Shown here one piece after another: positions 15,600 to 24,098 of a stretch of DNA of 26,614 nt. Origin of the DNA: Bacillota bacterium (GTDB lineage Bacteria; Bacillota; Bacilli; Paenibacillales; Paenibacillaceae); assembly GCA_023460795.1 (NCBI GenBank), contig JAEWPC010000046.1:1-26614 (forward strand), written 5' to 3'. Positions within the stretch are counted from its first letter, which is position 1. The number at the start of each line of letters is the position of its first letter. Position numbers and translations under genes: made by a program. The notes beneath the pieces were generated by a model that searched no databases, was not told the DNA's origin, and saw only the letters and a program-made list of their open reading frames with translations.

Positions 15600-18500
15600 A
15601 TGAAACTCAGGTTAGGAATCTGGATGCTCGCGCTCGCGCTGTTGGTTAGCGCCGTAACGCCGATCGGTAGAATCAACGTATCGGCGGATAGCGATAAGAC
15701 AAGCGCGCTTACGGATCTGATTGCCGTCGTGAAACAGGACGGAGACGAGGTCGATCCGCTGACGGAAACCATCGACAGCACGAAGCCGATCAGCGTCGAG
15801 GTGTCCTTCGGCGTACCGGTCGCGGGCGACGAGAATCCTCCGCCTACCGTCGTAGAATGGAACGATACCGCGAGCTTCGAGTTGAGTCAAGGTTTCGCGG
15901 TGATGTCCGCAACCTCGCTCCCGCTTACTTACAGCGGCATGAATGTTGGGGTCGTGTCCCTGAACACGGCAGGCGGTACGGTGACGGCCGATGTGACGTT
16001 TAACGGCGACGCCGACATTTTCGACGAGGAAGGCGGTTATTTCGGCGTCAGCGCCGCGTTCTCCGTTCAGCTTGAATATGACGGGAGCGGGAGCGCGGGG
16101 AGCGAAGGTAACCATTCGGTAGCGATTCTGGGCAAAACCTATACCGTAGTCGTTCCCCCGGCTCCGACGGTGTACAACGTCGCGAAGACGGGCAACGCGG
16201 ATCTTGCCAATCATCGAATCGATTGGACCGTCAAGCTTTCCGCAACCAAGGGCGCGACTCCGGTCGATCTGTCGGGCGGCGTGTTCAGAGACGATCTGAC
16301 GAATGTCGGCACGTTCGTTCCGGGCTCGTTCGAAGTGGACGGAGCGGCAACCGTGCCGGATCTGACGGGCAATGTGCTTACATATACGCTGGATTCTTCC
16401 ACGAGCGAACGGACCATTACATTCAGCACGGAGATTCCCGAAGCCAAGTATTACGTCAATAACGCCTCGCAATCGGTCAGCAATACCGCCCAGTTGCTCA
16501 AGGATAATGCCGTCGTGCAGAGCGATTCCGGCACGGCAAGCTTCACGACGCCGACGTGGATCGAGAAGACAGGGGAGGCCATTCATGATCCGGGCATCGA
16601 GGCGACCTATGATCCGGCGGATCAGTATATTACCTGGACGATTACAACCAACACGGCTCAAGCCTCTTTGGAAGAACTGACGATTACGGACGTACTGCCG
16701 AGCGAGTTGGACTTCGTCACGGCGCAATGGCAAACTTCCACGGACGGCTTGACCTGGATACCGGCGGGCACCGTTGCCACCGAGCCGGCGGACGGCAGGT
16801 ACACGCTGCCCGGAACGACGAATACGATGGTTCAGCTCGTAATTACGAGCAAAGTGCAGTATAACGGCACCGACATCACGACGGACAGGAGAACGTTCAA
16901 CAATTCCGCAACCCTCGATTGGTACGGCAAGCCGAGCGGCGTGACGTTGAATTCGGGCAATGTCGGCGTCGGCATCGGCTACGATGCGCTTATCAAGTCG
17001 GGGTCGCTGAATACCGACCGCGAGATCACCTGGACGATAAGGGCGGATGCGAAGAATCAGACGATCGCCGGCATGAGCGTGTACGACCTGCTCCGTTACG
17101 ACAATACGACGAGCTTGTCCGGTACGACCGGCTGGCCGGCAGGCATCGACTCCACGAAGGTGACGGTCCAATCCGGCATGAAATATATCGCAGGCAGCGA
17201 AACGGTTCCTGCCGGGGCGACTTTTACCGTATATCCGATTACGGATAACGGTACGAGAGTCGCCGATTTGATCGCGGTAACCAATCTGTCGACAGCTTCG
17301 GAGAATACGATCCGATTCAAGACGCTGATCGTAAACCCTAACGTCTATGCGGGCAACGCGAGCAATCAAGTGACCAATGCGGCTTCTTTATTCGCGGGTA
17401 CGACCAAGCTGAAAGACGCTTCGAGCTCGGTGACCTACGTTAGCCGTACGTTGGCGAAGGAACTGTTGAAGCGCGAGGCGCTGGCCGATCCGGCAGCGGG
17501 GGTCAACGCGCACCGCACGACGAACGCGGCGGAAGGCTTCGATTATACGGACAAGTCGGTCATCTTCCGCTTGAGCGTGAATGCGGACGGTCTGGACTTC
17601 GCAACCGCGAAAGTAGCGAGCAATGAGGGGAATGACGCGCTCGGAACGGCCACGGTTACGGATACGCTGCCGTCGGGTTGGGAATTCGTCGACATTGACG
17701 CGGGAACTCCCTATCTCGTATTCGAGGGCACGGCGGGTACCGGCTCTTCCGTGAACGCGAACGACGCTACCCCGGATAACGTGTCCGGATTGACGGCCGA
17801 TTTCGGCGTCGCGGGCAAAGCGACCTTTACGTTCGGCTCATTGGACAAGCCTTACGTTATTCTGGTAAAGGCCAAACCGACGGACGCAGCGCTAGCCGGG
17901 TATTTCGACAGCAACAAGACCTCGACGGTCATCAACAATCTTAACCTGCAAGCGGCTAACTGGGCGTCGGGAGCATCCCGATCGCAGCAGGTATCGATCA
18001 AGAGCGAGATTCTGAAAAAGAGTTATATCGGACCGGCGAGCGGTACGCTGAAATGGGAGATCGTGTACAATCCTAACGAGTTGGGGACAACCGGCGAAAC
18101 GATCATGGATACGCTGCCGCTCGGTCTCGACTTGCGCACGGATGCCATGGGCAAATTGTTGCTGGACGACGGCAACGGCGACAGCTACATTACGGCCACA
18201 GAGTTGACGTTGCAGCCGAACGGCTCGCTGGTCGACGGGGCCGACGTTGCGCTTACGCTGGGCGTCAATCTCACCTACAATAACGCGACGCGCGAGCTGT
18301 CGTTCAAGATTCCGGACTATAGCAAATCTTACCGGTTCAATTACTTGACGGATATTACCGGCGAACTCGGAGCCGTCGTGAATCATGCATCGCTGACGAC
18401 GGGCGACGCCGGAGCCTCGGAGCAACACATCAATTATTCGATTAGCAGCGCGGACAGCTCCGCAACCCTGATGCGCGGCGGCTGGCTGGAAGTGACGAAA

Positions 18501-20498
18501 ACCGATGGAGCGACGGCGACCCCGCTTTCCGGCGCCGAGTTCACGTTATTCGCGGCGGACGGCGTTACGGTTATCCGCAAGGCGATCAGCGCCGCCGACG
18601 GCAAGCTGAGGATGAAAGCCATTCCGGCCGGACATTACGTGCTCCGCGAAACGGCTGCTCCTTCGGGCGGCTATACCTTGGAAGGCATCGATCATACGGT
18701 TAGCGTGGATACGTCCGGGTCAGTCGCTACGTCCATCGACGGAAAAACCGGTACCGGTTCGAACTTGTTGACCGTAGCGAATTATATCAACAATACGACG
18801 GGCAAGCTTGCCATCTCCAAAACCGTTGCCGGAAACGATGGAGATCCGACCAAAAACTTCGATTTCACCGTTACCTTTACCGATGCGCCGGGCGTATACA
18901 ACTATACCGGCACGGGCGGCGCGGCCAGCGGCACGATCGCTAGCGGCGGTACGTTCTCGCTCGCGCACGGACAAGGTATTATCGTTACCGGGCTGCCGGC
19001 GGACGCAACCTATTCGATTACGGAAACGAACTACTCCTCCGAAGGGTATAAGACGACAAGCGTCGGCGCGGCGGGCATCATTGTCGCCGATGTGACGCAA
19101 ACCGCGGTATTCGTGAACACGAAGGATAAACCCGGCAACTTGATCATCAGCAAGACGGTAACGGGCAACGACGGCGACCCGGCTCAGCTATTCGATTTTA
19201 CCGTTAATTTTACCGGCGCACCGGGGGTATACAACTATACCGGCTCGGGCGGCGCGGCGAACGGTACGATCGCGAGCGGCGATAAGATTTCGCTCGCTAG
19301 CGGACAGAGCATTGCGATCGCAGGTCTGCCCGCAGGCACGACATATTCGGTCGCCGAGGACGATTACGCCGCGATTGGCTATGCAACGACCAAGACGGGC
19401 GACACCGGCGCGATCCTAACGAACGATTTTCAATCCGCGGATTTCGTTAACGCGAGAGACGACTGGTTCGGTAATCTGAAAATTAGCAAGTCGGTAACGG
19501 GCAATGCCGGCGACAAGGCCAAGAAATTCGATTTTACGGTTACCTTTAGCGCACCGGGCGTATACGACTACACCGGCGCTGGCGGCGCGGCCAGCGGTAC
19601 GATCGAAAGCGGGGATACGATCTCGCTTGCCGACGGGCAGAGCATTACGATCGAGGGTCTGGCTAGAGGGACGACATATACGGTAGCCGAAGCCAGCTAC
19701 GCCGCGGACGGGTACGTCATGACGAAGACCGGCGATACCGGTTCGATTCTAGGGGGCCAGGAGCAAATCGCCGCATTCGTCAACGCCAAAAACGTGTGGT
19801 ACGCTCCGAGTCAGGGCAGTCTGACGATTAACAAGACCGTAACGGGCAACGCCGGCGACCGCGAGAAGAAGTTCGACTTCAAGGTCGTTCTTGACGGCGC
19901 TTACGGCACCTATAACTATTCCGGCAGCGGCGGGAACGGAAAGATCCAAAGCGGCGGAACGGTAACGCTGGCTCACGGACAGAGCATTACGATCGCCGGA
20001 TTGCCGGCAGGAACGAGTTATGAGGTCAGCGAGGAGGATTACGCTGCGGACGGCTACGTAACCACGAGCACGGGAGCGACCGGTACCATCCAAGCGAATG
20101 CGACGCTGAGCGCGGACTTCGTGAACGCCAAGGATGCGGAGGATCCCGAACAGCCTGGTAAAGACGGCGACGGCGGCAACGAAGGGGAAGACGATAGCCC
20201 TAGCGGAAGCGAAGGTTCCGCCGGCGGATCTAAGGATAGCCCGTCCGACGGTTCTTCCGGAAACCCGTCCGGCGGTCAAACCGATGTCCCTGCAGGCAAT
20301 GACGAAGACGGCAAGGACGGCAAGTCAAGCGCCTCGGGTAACGTAAACAAACATGGTTCCGTCAACGGCACGCCGAAGACGGGCGACCGCAGTCTCAAGC
20401 AAGCTGGCCAATTCGGATTGATCTTCTTCGGGGCGGCCCTGGCCGTGTTGATCTATGCGAATGCCCGGAGAAGGAACAACGCCGGGAAGCGGCGATAG
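15600..20498 (+). CDS. large modular cell-wall-anchored adhesin with a TPKTG sorting signal
   Basis: A 1632-aa surface protein. In order it has a signal peptide (about 1-29, MKLRLGIWMLALALLVSA) and an N-terminal beta-rich domain to about 190. Several adhesin-type domains follow, introduced by patterns such as VAKTGNADL (about 194), IEKTGEAIHD (320), LIKSGSLNT (463), LKREALADP (621) and LKKSYIGPA (805). One SpaA/Cna_B-like domain (about 960-1065) has VTKTD, PLSGAEFTLF and YVLRETAAP. Four DUF5979-like repeats (about 1066-1176, 1178-1288, 1290-1400, 1406-1511) each have an ISKTVTGN-type start, a central Glu and a terminal FVN. The linker (1512-1590) is Gly/Ser/Asp-rich. The sorting signal is TPKTG (1591-1595), then a hydrophobic segment and an RRR tail. 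The Lys/Glu/Asn pattern suggests intramolecular isopeptide bonds. The ribosome binding site is GGGAGGA. Confidence 0.92.
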   Translation: MKLRLGIWMLALALLVSAVTPIGRINVSADSDKTSALTDLIAVVKQDGDEVDPLTETIDSTKPISVEVSFGVPVAGDENPPPTVVEWNDTASFELSQGFAVMSATSLPLTYSGMNVGVVSLNTAGGTVTADVTFNGDADIFDEEGGYFGVSAAFSVQLEYDGSGSAGSEGNHSVAILGKTYTVVVPPAPTVYNVAKTGNADLANHRIDWTVKLSATKGATPVDLSGGVFRDDLTNVGTFVPGSFEVDGAATVPDLTGNVLTYTLDSSTSERTITFSTEIPEAKYYVNNASQSVSNTAQLLKDNAVVQSDSGTASFTTPTWIEKTGEAIHDPGIEATYDPADQYITWTITTNTAQASLEELTITDVLPSELDFVTAQWQTSTDGLTWIPAGTVATEPADGRYTLPGTTNTMVQLVITSKVQYNGTDITTDRRTFNNSATLDWYGKPSGVTLNSGNVGVGIGYDALIKSGSLNTDREITWTIRADAKNQTIAGMSVYDLLRYDNTTSLSGTTGWPAGIDSTKVTVQSGMKYIAGSETVPAGATFTVYPITDNGTRVADLIAVTNLSTASENTIRFKTLIVNPNVYAGNASNQVTNAASLFAGTTKLKDASSSVTYVSRTLAKELLKREALADPAAGVNAHRTTNAAEGFDYTDKSVIFRLSVNADGLDFATAKVASNEGNDALGTATVTDTLPSGWEFVDIDAGTPYLVFEGTAGTGSSVNANDATPDNVSGLTADFGVAGKATFTFGSLDKPYVILVKAKPTDAALAGYFDSNKTSTVINNLNLQAANWASGASRSQQVSIKSEILKKSYIGPASGTLKWEIVYNPNELGTTGETIMDTLPLGLDLRTDAMGKLLLDDGNGDSYITATELTLQPNGSLVDGADVALTLGVNLTYNNATRELSFKIPDYSKSYRFNYLTDITGELGAVVNHASLTTGDAGASEQHINYSISSADSSATLMRGGWLEVTKTDGATATPLSGAEFTLFAADGVTVIRKAISAADGKLRMKAIPAGHYVLRETAAPSGGYTLEGIDHTVSVDTSGSVATSIDGKTGTGSNLLTVANYINNTTGKLAISKTVAGNDGDPTKNFDFTVTFTDAPGVYNYTGTGGAASGTIASGGTFSLAHGQGIIVTGLPADATYSITETNYSSEGYKTTSVGAAGIIVADVTQTAVFVNTKDKPGNLIISKTVTGNDGDPAQLFDFTVNFTGAPGVYNYTGSGGAANGTIASGDKISLASGQSIAIAGLPAGTTYSVAEDDYAAIGYATTKTGDTGAILTNDFQSADFVNARDDWFGNLKISKSVTGNAGDKAKKFDFTVTFSAPGVYDYTGAGGAASGTIESGDTISLADGQSITIEGLARGTTYTVAEASYAADGYVMTKTGDTGSILGGQEQIAAFVNAKNVWYAPSQGSLTINKTVTGNAGDREKKFDFKVVLDGAYGTYNYSGSGGNGKIQSGGTVTLAHGQSITIAGLPAGTSYEVSEEDYAADGYVTTSTGATGTIQANATLSADFVNAKDAEDPEQPGKDGDGGNEGEDDSPSGSEGSAGGSKDSPSDGSSGNPSGGQTDVPAGNDEDGKDGKSSASGNVNKHGSVNGTPKTGDRSLKQAGQFGLIFFGAALAVLIYANARRRNNAGKRR

Positions 20499-20501
20499 TC
20501 G

Positions 20502-21305
20502 ATGTCGCGGACTAGCAAAGCGCAATGGATATGGCGCCTGACCGTCGGTTTGTGCATCGCGGGCATGATCGGTTCCGCATGGGTGGTTATATCGGCCGAT
20601 CGGGAGTACGCCCGCGGCGACAGCGCCTACGAACGGATCAGGCGGCTCAAGGAGACGACGATGCAGCCTTCGGCGCCCTCGGCGAAGCCGCAACCCGTCT
20701 CGGACGTGCACCCTGCTCCGGACGTTCGGGCGGCGCAGGAGACCGAAGTGGATTTTGCCGCGCTGGCGCGCGTTAATCCGGACGTCGTGGCCTGGATCAA
20801 GGCGCGGGACAGCGCCATCGATTATCCGGTCGTGCAAGGACAGGATAACAGCTATTACCTCAATCACTTGTTCACGGGCCAAGCGAACAGCATGGGCAGT
20901 CCGTTCGTCGATTATCGGACGCCGGGAGATTTCTCGGGAGCCATGACGATTATTTACGGACATTACATGAAGAACGGCTCTATATTCGCTTCGCTTGCGA
21001 AGTATAAGAAGCAAGCCTATTATGACGAACATCCGCTCATGGAGTTGTATACGCCGGAAGGCGACTATAAGATCGAATTGTTCGCGGGCATGATCGCGAA
21101 CGGGTCGGATGAGTTTCTCCGGAGGGACTTCGAGGACGACGGCGATTATCTAGCCTATATCGATACGTTGAAGGACGAATCCACCTTCCGAAGCAACGTG
21201 ACGGTACGGGCGGACGAACGAATCGTAGCTCTCGTCACTTGCTCTTACGAGTACAGTGACGCCAGGTATGCCCTATTCGGGAAGCTGATTCCGCTTACGG
21301 ATTGA
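20502..21305 (+). CDS. class B sortase
   Basis: A 267-aa transpeptidase that should attach the adjacent adhesin to the cell wall or to other subunits. An N-terminal membrane anchor spans about residues 10-30, followed by a Pro/Ala-rich stalk. The class B core begins at NPDVVAWIKARDSAIDYPVVQG and includes YYLNHLFTGQANSMGSPFVDYR. The catalytic triad is visible: His154 in IYGHYMKNGSIFASL, Cys247 in VTCSYE and Arg255 in DARYALFGKL. It starts 3 bp after the adhesin stop codon and has only a weak ribosome binding site, so translation is probably coupled. The pairing suggests a dedicated enzyme for the upstream TPKTG protein rather than a housekeeping sortase. Confidence 0.92.
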   Translation: MSRTSKAQWIWRLTVGLCIAGMIGSAWVVISADREYARGDSAYERIRRLKETTMQPSAPSAKPQPVSDVHPAPDVRAAQETEVDFAALARVNPDVVAWIKARDSAIDYPVVQGQDNSYYLNHLFTGQANSMGSPFVDYRTPGDFSGAMTIIYGHYMKNGSIFASLAKYKKQAYYDEHPLMELYTPEGDYKIELFAGMIANGSDEFLRRDFEDDGDYLAYIDTLKDESTFRSNVTVRADERIVALVTCSYEYSDARYALFGKLIPLTD

Positions 21306-21345
21306 AGCTTCCGCAAGAAGCGAATTCCCGACCTGCATGCACGCG

Positions 21346-21392
21346 AAAGAACCTCGCATTCCTCGGCCACGCGGAGGATTGTGAGGTTCTTT
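21346..21392. terminator. bidirectional terminator between the sortase and NAGPA genes
   Basis: A 19-bp stem (21346-21364 with 21374-21392, two mismatches) encloses a 9-nt loop. The arms begin AAAGAACCTC and end GAGGTTCTTT, giving T-rich ends in both directions. It lies 6 bp beyond the minus-strand stop at 21399 and 40 bp beyond the sortase stop, serving converging operons. Confidence 0.85.
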
Positions 21393-21398
21393 GTCTTG

Positions 21399-22475
21399 TT
21401 ACTTGAAGAAAACGAAGTTCGTCGGCAGCTTGCGAAGCTGACCGTCCGAAGGGCTGTTGATGACGCGTCCGTTAAAGACGAGCGTAGACGAGCCGCCGCC
21501 GTCCAGGTTGTAGCCGTCAATCGCGCCGAAGCTCTTCAGCATCGACTGCATCTCCTCGAGCGTCGCGCCGGAGCTGCCCCGCTCGTTGTAGCCGTCGGCG
21601 ACGATGAACAGCAGCTGGTCGTCCTTATAGTTGGCGACGACCGTTCTCGGCGCCCGCTTGGGGCTGGTCCGCCACTTGGCGGGGATCGCCGTCTTCTTGC
21701 CGTTGTCCAGCAGAACGGGCACGAAGGAGGCGCCGAACTTCGGCTTAAGCGCGTCAAGCTGGGAACGGCTGTTGAATTTGCCTCCGATCAGCTTGTTGCT
21801 CTCGCTAAGTCCGACGAAGAACAAATCCTTGTAGCTCGGCTCGAAACCGCCGACGTACTCGCCGTTCACGATCGTCGTGCTGAGCGGATATCGCCCGCCG
21901 CGGCCGTCCGCGAATCCGCCGGCGTTCACGCCGACCGCGGCTTTGGTGCGCTTGACGGCGCTTAACGTCGTCTCCGCTTTGCCCGACTGATCGCCGGCCA
22001 GCACGAGCTTCATGGCGTTCTTGTCCTTGAGCTTGACCTTGAGCGCGTAGCTGCGGAAGCTCCCGTTGTTCAGATAGAACAGCTGGGCCCGCAGCTTGTC
22101 CGAATCGATCGTGGCGGCAGGCTTGCCGAGCTTGCCGGTGATGCGCTTGTCGTAGATGTGATAAGGCCGTGCCGCTTGAGAGCTGGCGAGGCTTGCGATC
22201 GTCTTCATGTCGGCGTTCGTCTGGTTGTAGAGCTTCAGCTGCTGCTTGATCATCTTGCCGGTCGATTCCGCGGACGTCTCGGCTTGCGCGAGCCCGTCCA
22301 GTACGGATGCGGTTGCGCCGGCCGGATTAACGTTGCCGGCAGCGGCTTGCGGGAAAGCGCCGTCGGTTAAGCCGACGTTCACGCTGCCGATCGCAAGCCA
22401 AGCGAGCAGGCCGACGAAGGGCGCGCACGCGAGCAGCATCGTCCGATTGAGCCCGCGGTTGAAGGCAGCGCTCAT
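21399..22475 (-). CDS. phosphodiester glycosidase family protein (NAGPA-type)
   Basis: A 358-aa protein with an N-terminal membrane segment (MLLACAPFVGLLAWLAIG, about 13-30), a Ser/Thr/Ala-rich helical stretch to about 110, and a C-terminal NAGPA/DUF2233 domain. Motifs are AAVGVNAGGFADG, TTIVNGEYVGGFEPSYKDLFFVGL, RTVVANYKDDQLLFIVADGYNERGSSGATLEEM and YNLDGGGSSTLVFNGRVIN. The DGGGSS motif is complete. Likely acts outside the membrane on a sugar-phosphodiester or wall-related substrate, which cannot be named. Its start overlaps the upstream gene's stop by 4 bp, so the two are a coupled pair. It belongs to the same superfamily as the protein at 11961 but is longer and clearly different. Confidence 0.9.
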   Translation of the reverse strand: MSAAFNRGLNRTMLLACAPFVGLLAWLAIGSVNVGLTDGAFPQAAAGNVNPAGATASVLDGLAQAETSAESTGKMIKQQLKLYNQTNADMKTIASLASSQAARPYHIYDKRITGKLGKPAATIDSDKLRAQLFYLNNGSFRSYALKVKLKDKNAMKLVLAGDQSGKAETTLSAVKRTKAAVGVNAGGFADGRGGRYPLSTTIVNGEYVGGFEPSYKDLFFVGLSESNKLIGGKFNSRSQLDALKPKFGASFVPVLLDNGKKTAIPAKWRTSPKRAPRTVVANYKDDQLLFIVADGYNERGSSGATLEEMQSMLKSFGAIDGYNLDGGGSSTLVFNGRVINSPSDGQLRKLPTNFVFFK

Positions 22476-22906
22476 TTGAGCACGTCCAGGTTCTTACGCA
22501 GCTCGGCGAGCTGCTTCTTCACTTCGGCTAGCTGCGTGTACAGCTTATTGCTGTTGTCCGTCTTCGTATCCATGTTGTCTTTCGTAAACGTAAGCAGCTC
22601 GTTCAGCGTCTGGATCTTGCTTTCCATCAGCGCGAGCTGCGCTTTGTAGTCGGTTTCGAGCTGCGTCATGCGAATCTCGTAATCTTGCTGCATCCGGGTG
22701 ATTTGCGCAGCGGTCTGCGATTCCAATCGGTCGGATACTTGATTCTGGATGCGGTCGGAATACCACTTCGCTCCGGCGACGCCGCATGCGATCAAGAGTA
22801 CCCATATCAAGACGAAGAATAAGAGTGCCGAAGGCTTGCGCTTCCTAAGCGCGGGCTGGCGATAAACATCGGTTGCGACTGCGGGTTGTAATTCTGGCGT
22901 TCTCAT
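22472..22906 (-). CDS. single-pass membrane protein with coiled coil
   Basis: A 144-aa protein of unknown function. The short basic N-terminal tail (RKRKPS) is followed by one membrane helix (ALLFFVLIWVLLIACGVAGA, about 27-46). A long polar heptad-like region runs to the C terminus (TRMQQDYEIRMTQLETDY..., ending EVKKQLAELRKNLDVLK), consistent with a coiled coil outside the membrane. The ribosome binding site is unusually far (AAAGGTG, 14 nt), and no better in-frame start was found. The 4-bp overlap with the NAGPA-type gene suggests it partners with or scaffolds that enzyme at the membrane; this is inference. Confidence 0.78.
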   Translation of the reverse strand: MRTPELQPAVATDVYRQPALRKRKPSALLFFVLIWVLLIACGVAGAKWYSDRIQNQVSDRLESQTAAQITRMQQDYEIRMTQLETDYKAQLALMESKIQTLNELLTFTKDNMDTKTDNSNKLYTQLAEVKKQLAELRKNLDVLK

Positions 22907-23105
22907 GATTCGTTGACGTGCACCTTTCTGTGTTGAATTGCTCCAATCTCTTAAAGCTCTGTTAAGGATAACGTATATTGAACGCCCGCGGGGACAAAAT
23001 GTTGCATTTTTAATCGGATTGTAATAAAGACGGGATTAGGTAATCGACAGGTTTTGCAGTTAAAATAGAGATATGGGGTTAGATGGAAAACGGGAGGAAA
23101 GCGGC

Positions 23106-24098
23106 ATGATGAGATTCGGAATCATCGGTACGAACTGGATCGCCGATCGGTTAATCGAGGCGGCGAGGGAGAGCGGGAAGTTCGCGCTGACGGCCGTCTA
23201 TTCAAGGACGGAGAGCAAGGGAAGCGAGTTCGCGGACAAGCATGGGGCGGCGCACGTCTATACGGACCTGCGGGCTTTCGCGTCCAGCGAGGCGTTCGAC
23301 GCGGTGTATATCGCATCGCCGAACTCGCTCCATGCGGAGCAAGCGATCGCTTGCATGAACGCGGGCAAGCACGTGCTGTGCGAGAAGCCGGTCGCTTCGA
23401 ACGAAGCCGAGCTACGGCGGATGATCGAAGCCGCGCGCAAGAACGGCGTGACCTTCATGGAGGCGCTGCTGACGACGCTGCTGCCGAATTTCCGGGCGAT
23501 CGAGGACAACCTGCACAAGCTCGGGACGATCCGGCGTTACTTCGCGAGCTATTGCCAGTACTCGTCCCGCTATGACGCATACAAGGAAGGCAACGTGCTT
23601 AACGCGTTCAAGCCGGAATTGTCTAACGGGGCTCTGGTGGATCTGGGAATCTATTGTCTCTATCCGCTCGTGACGCTGTTCGGCGCGCCGAAGCGGGTGC
23701 AGGCGGACGCCTATATGCTCGGGTCGGGCGTCGACGGGCAAGGCAGCCTTCAATTGAACTACGGGGACATGAACGCGTCGATCATGTACTCCAAGATTTC
23801 GTCGTCCTACGCGCCCGCGGAAATTCAAGGCGAGAACGGCACGATGGTCATCGATAAGATCAATACGCCGGAGCACGTGGAAATCCGGTATCGCGACGGC
23901 TCCGTCGAAGCGTTGACGCGGCCGCAGCCGAATAAGTTCATGTATTACGAGCTCGAGCATTTCATCGGGCTCGCGGAGAGCGGCACGCCGGAATCGCCGA
24001 CCAATAGCTGGACGAGCTCCTTGAACGCGACGCGAATCATGGACGAAGCGCGCAAGCAGATCGGGCTTGCGTATCCGGCGGATCGGACAAGCGGATGA
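23106..24098 (+). CDS. Gfo/Idh/MocA-family oxidoreductase
   Basis: A 330-aa NAD(P)-dependent dehydrogenase of the glucose-fructose oxidoreductase/inositol dehydrogenase family. The N-terminal Rossmann fold begins MMRFGIIGTNWIADRLIEAA, followed by VYIASPNSLHAEQAIACMNAGKHVLCEKPVA, which contains the family EKP motif (Lys catalytic/cofactor-binding). The C-terminal domain includes GALVDLGIYCLYPLVTLFGAP, corresponding to the D-x-G-x-H/Y region; here it is DLGIYC, a Tyr where many members have His. Substrate unknown, presumably a sugar or cyclitol derivative. The ATG at 23106 has GGGAGGA 7 nt upstream; an in-frame ATG at 23073 lies before it. First of three tightly spaced genes. Confidence 0.9.
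   Translation: MMRFGIIGTNWIADRLIEAARESGKFALTAVYSRTESKGSEFADKHGAAHVYTDLRAFASSEAFDAVYIASPNSLHAEQAIACMNAGKHVLCEKPVASNEAELRRMIEAARKNGVTFMEALLTTLLPNFRAIEDNLHKLGTIRRYFASYCQYSSRYDAYKEGNVLNAFKPELSNGALVDLGIYCLYPLVTLFGAPKRVQADAYMLGSGVDGQGSLQLNYGDMNASIMYSKISSSYAPAEIQGENGTMVIDKINTPEHVEIRYRDGSVEALTRPQPNKFMYYELEHFIGLAESGTPESPTNSWTSSLNATRIMDEARKQIGLAYPADRTSG

Noticed and set aside
15612..17369. A 585-codon minus-strand frame opposite the adhesin
   Set aside because: It is antisense to a well-supported modular surface protein, with Arg/Ile-rich low-information sequence and no start signal.
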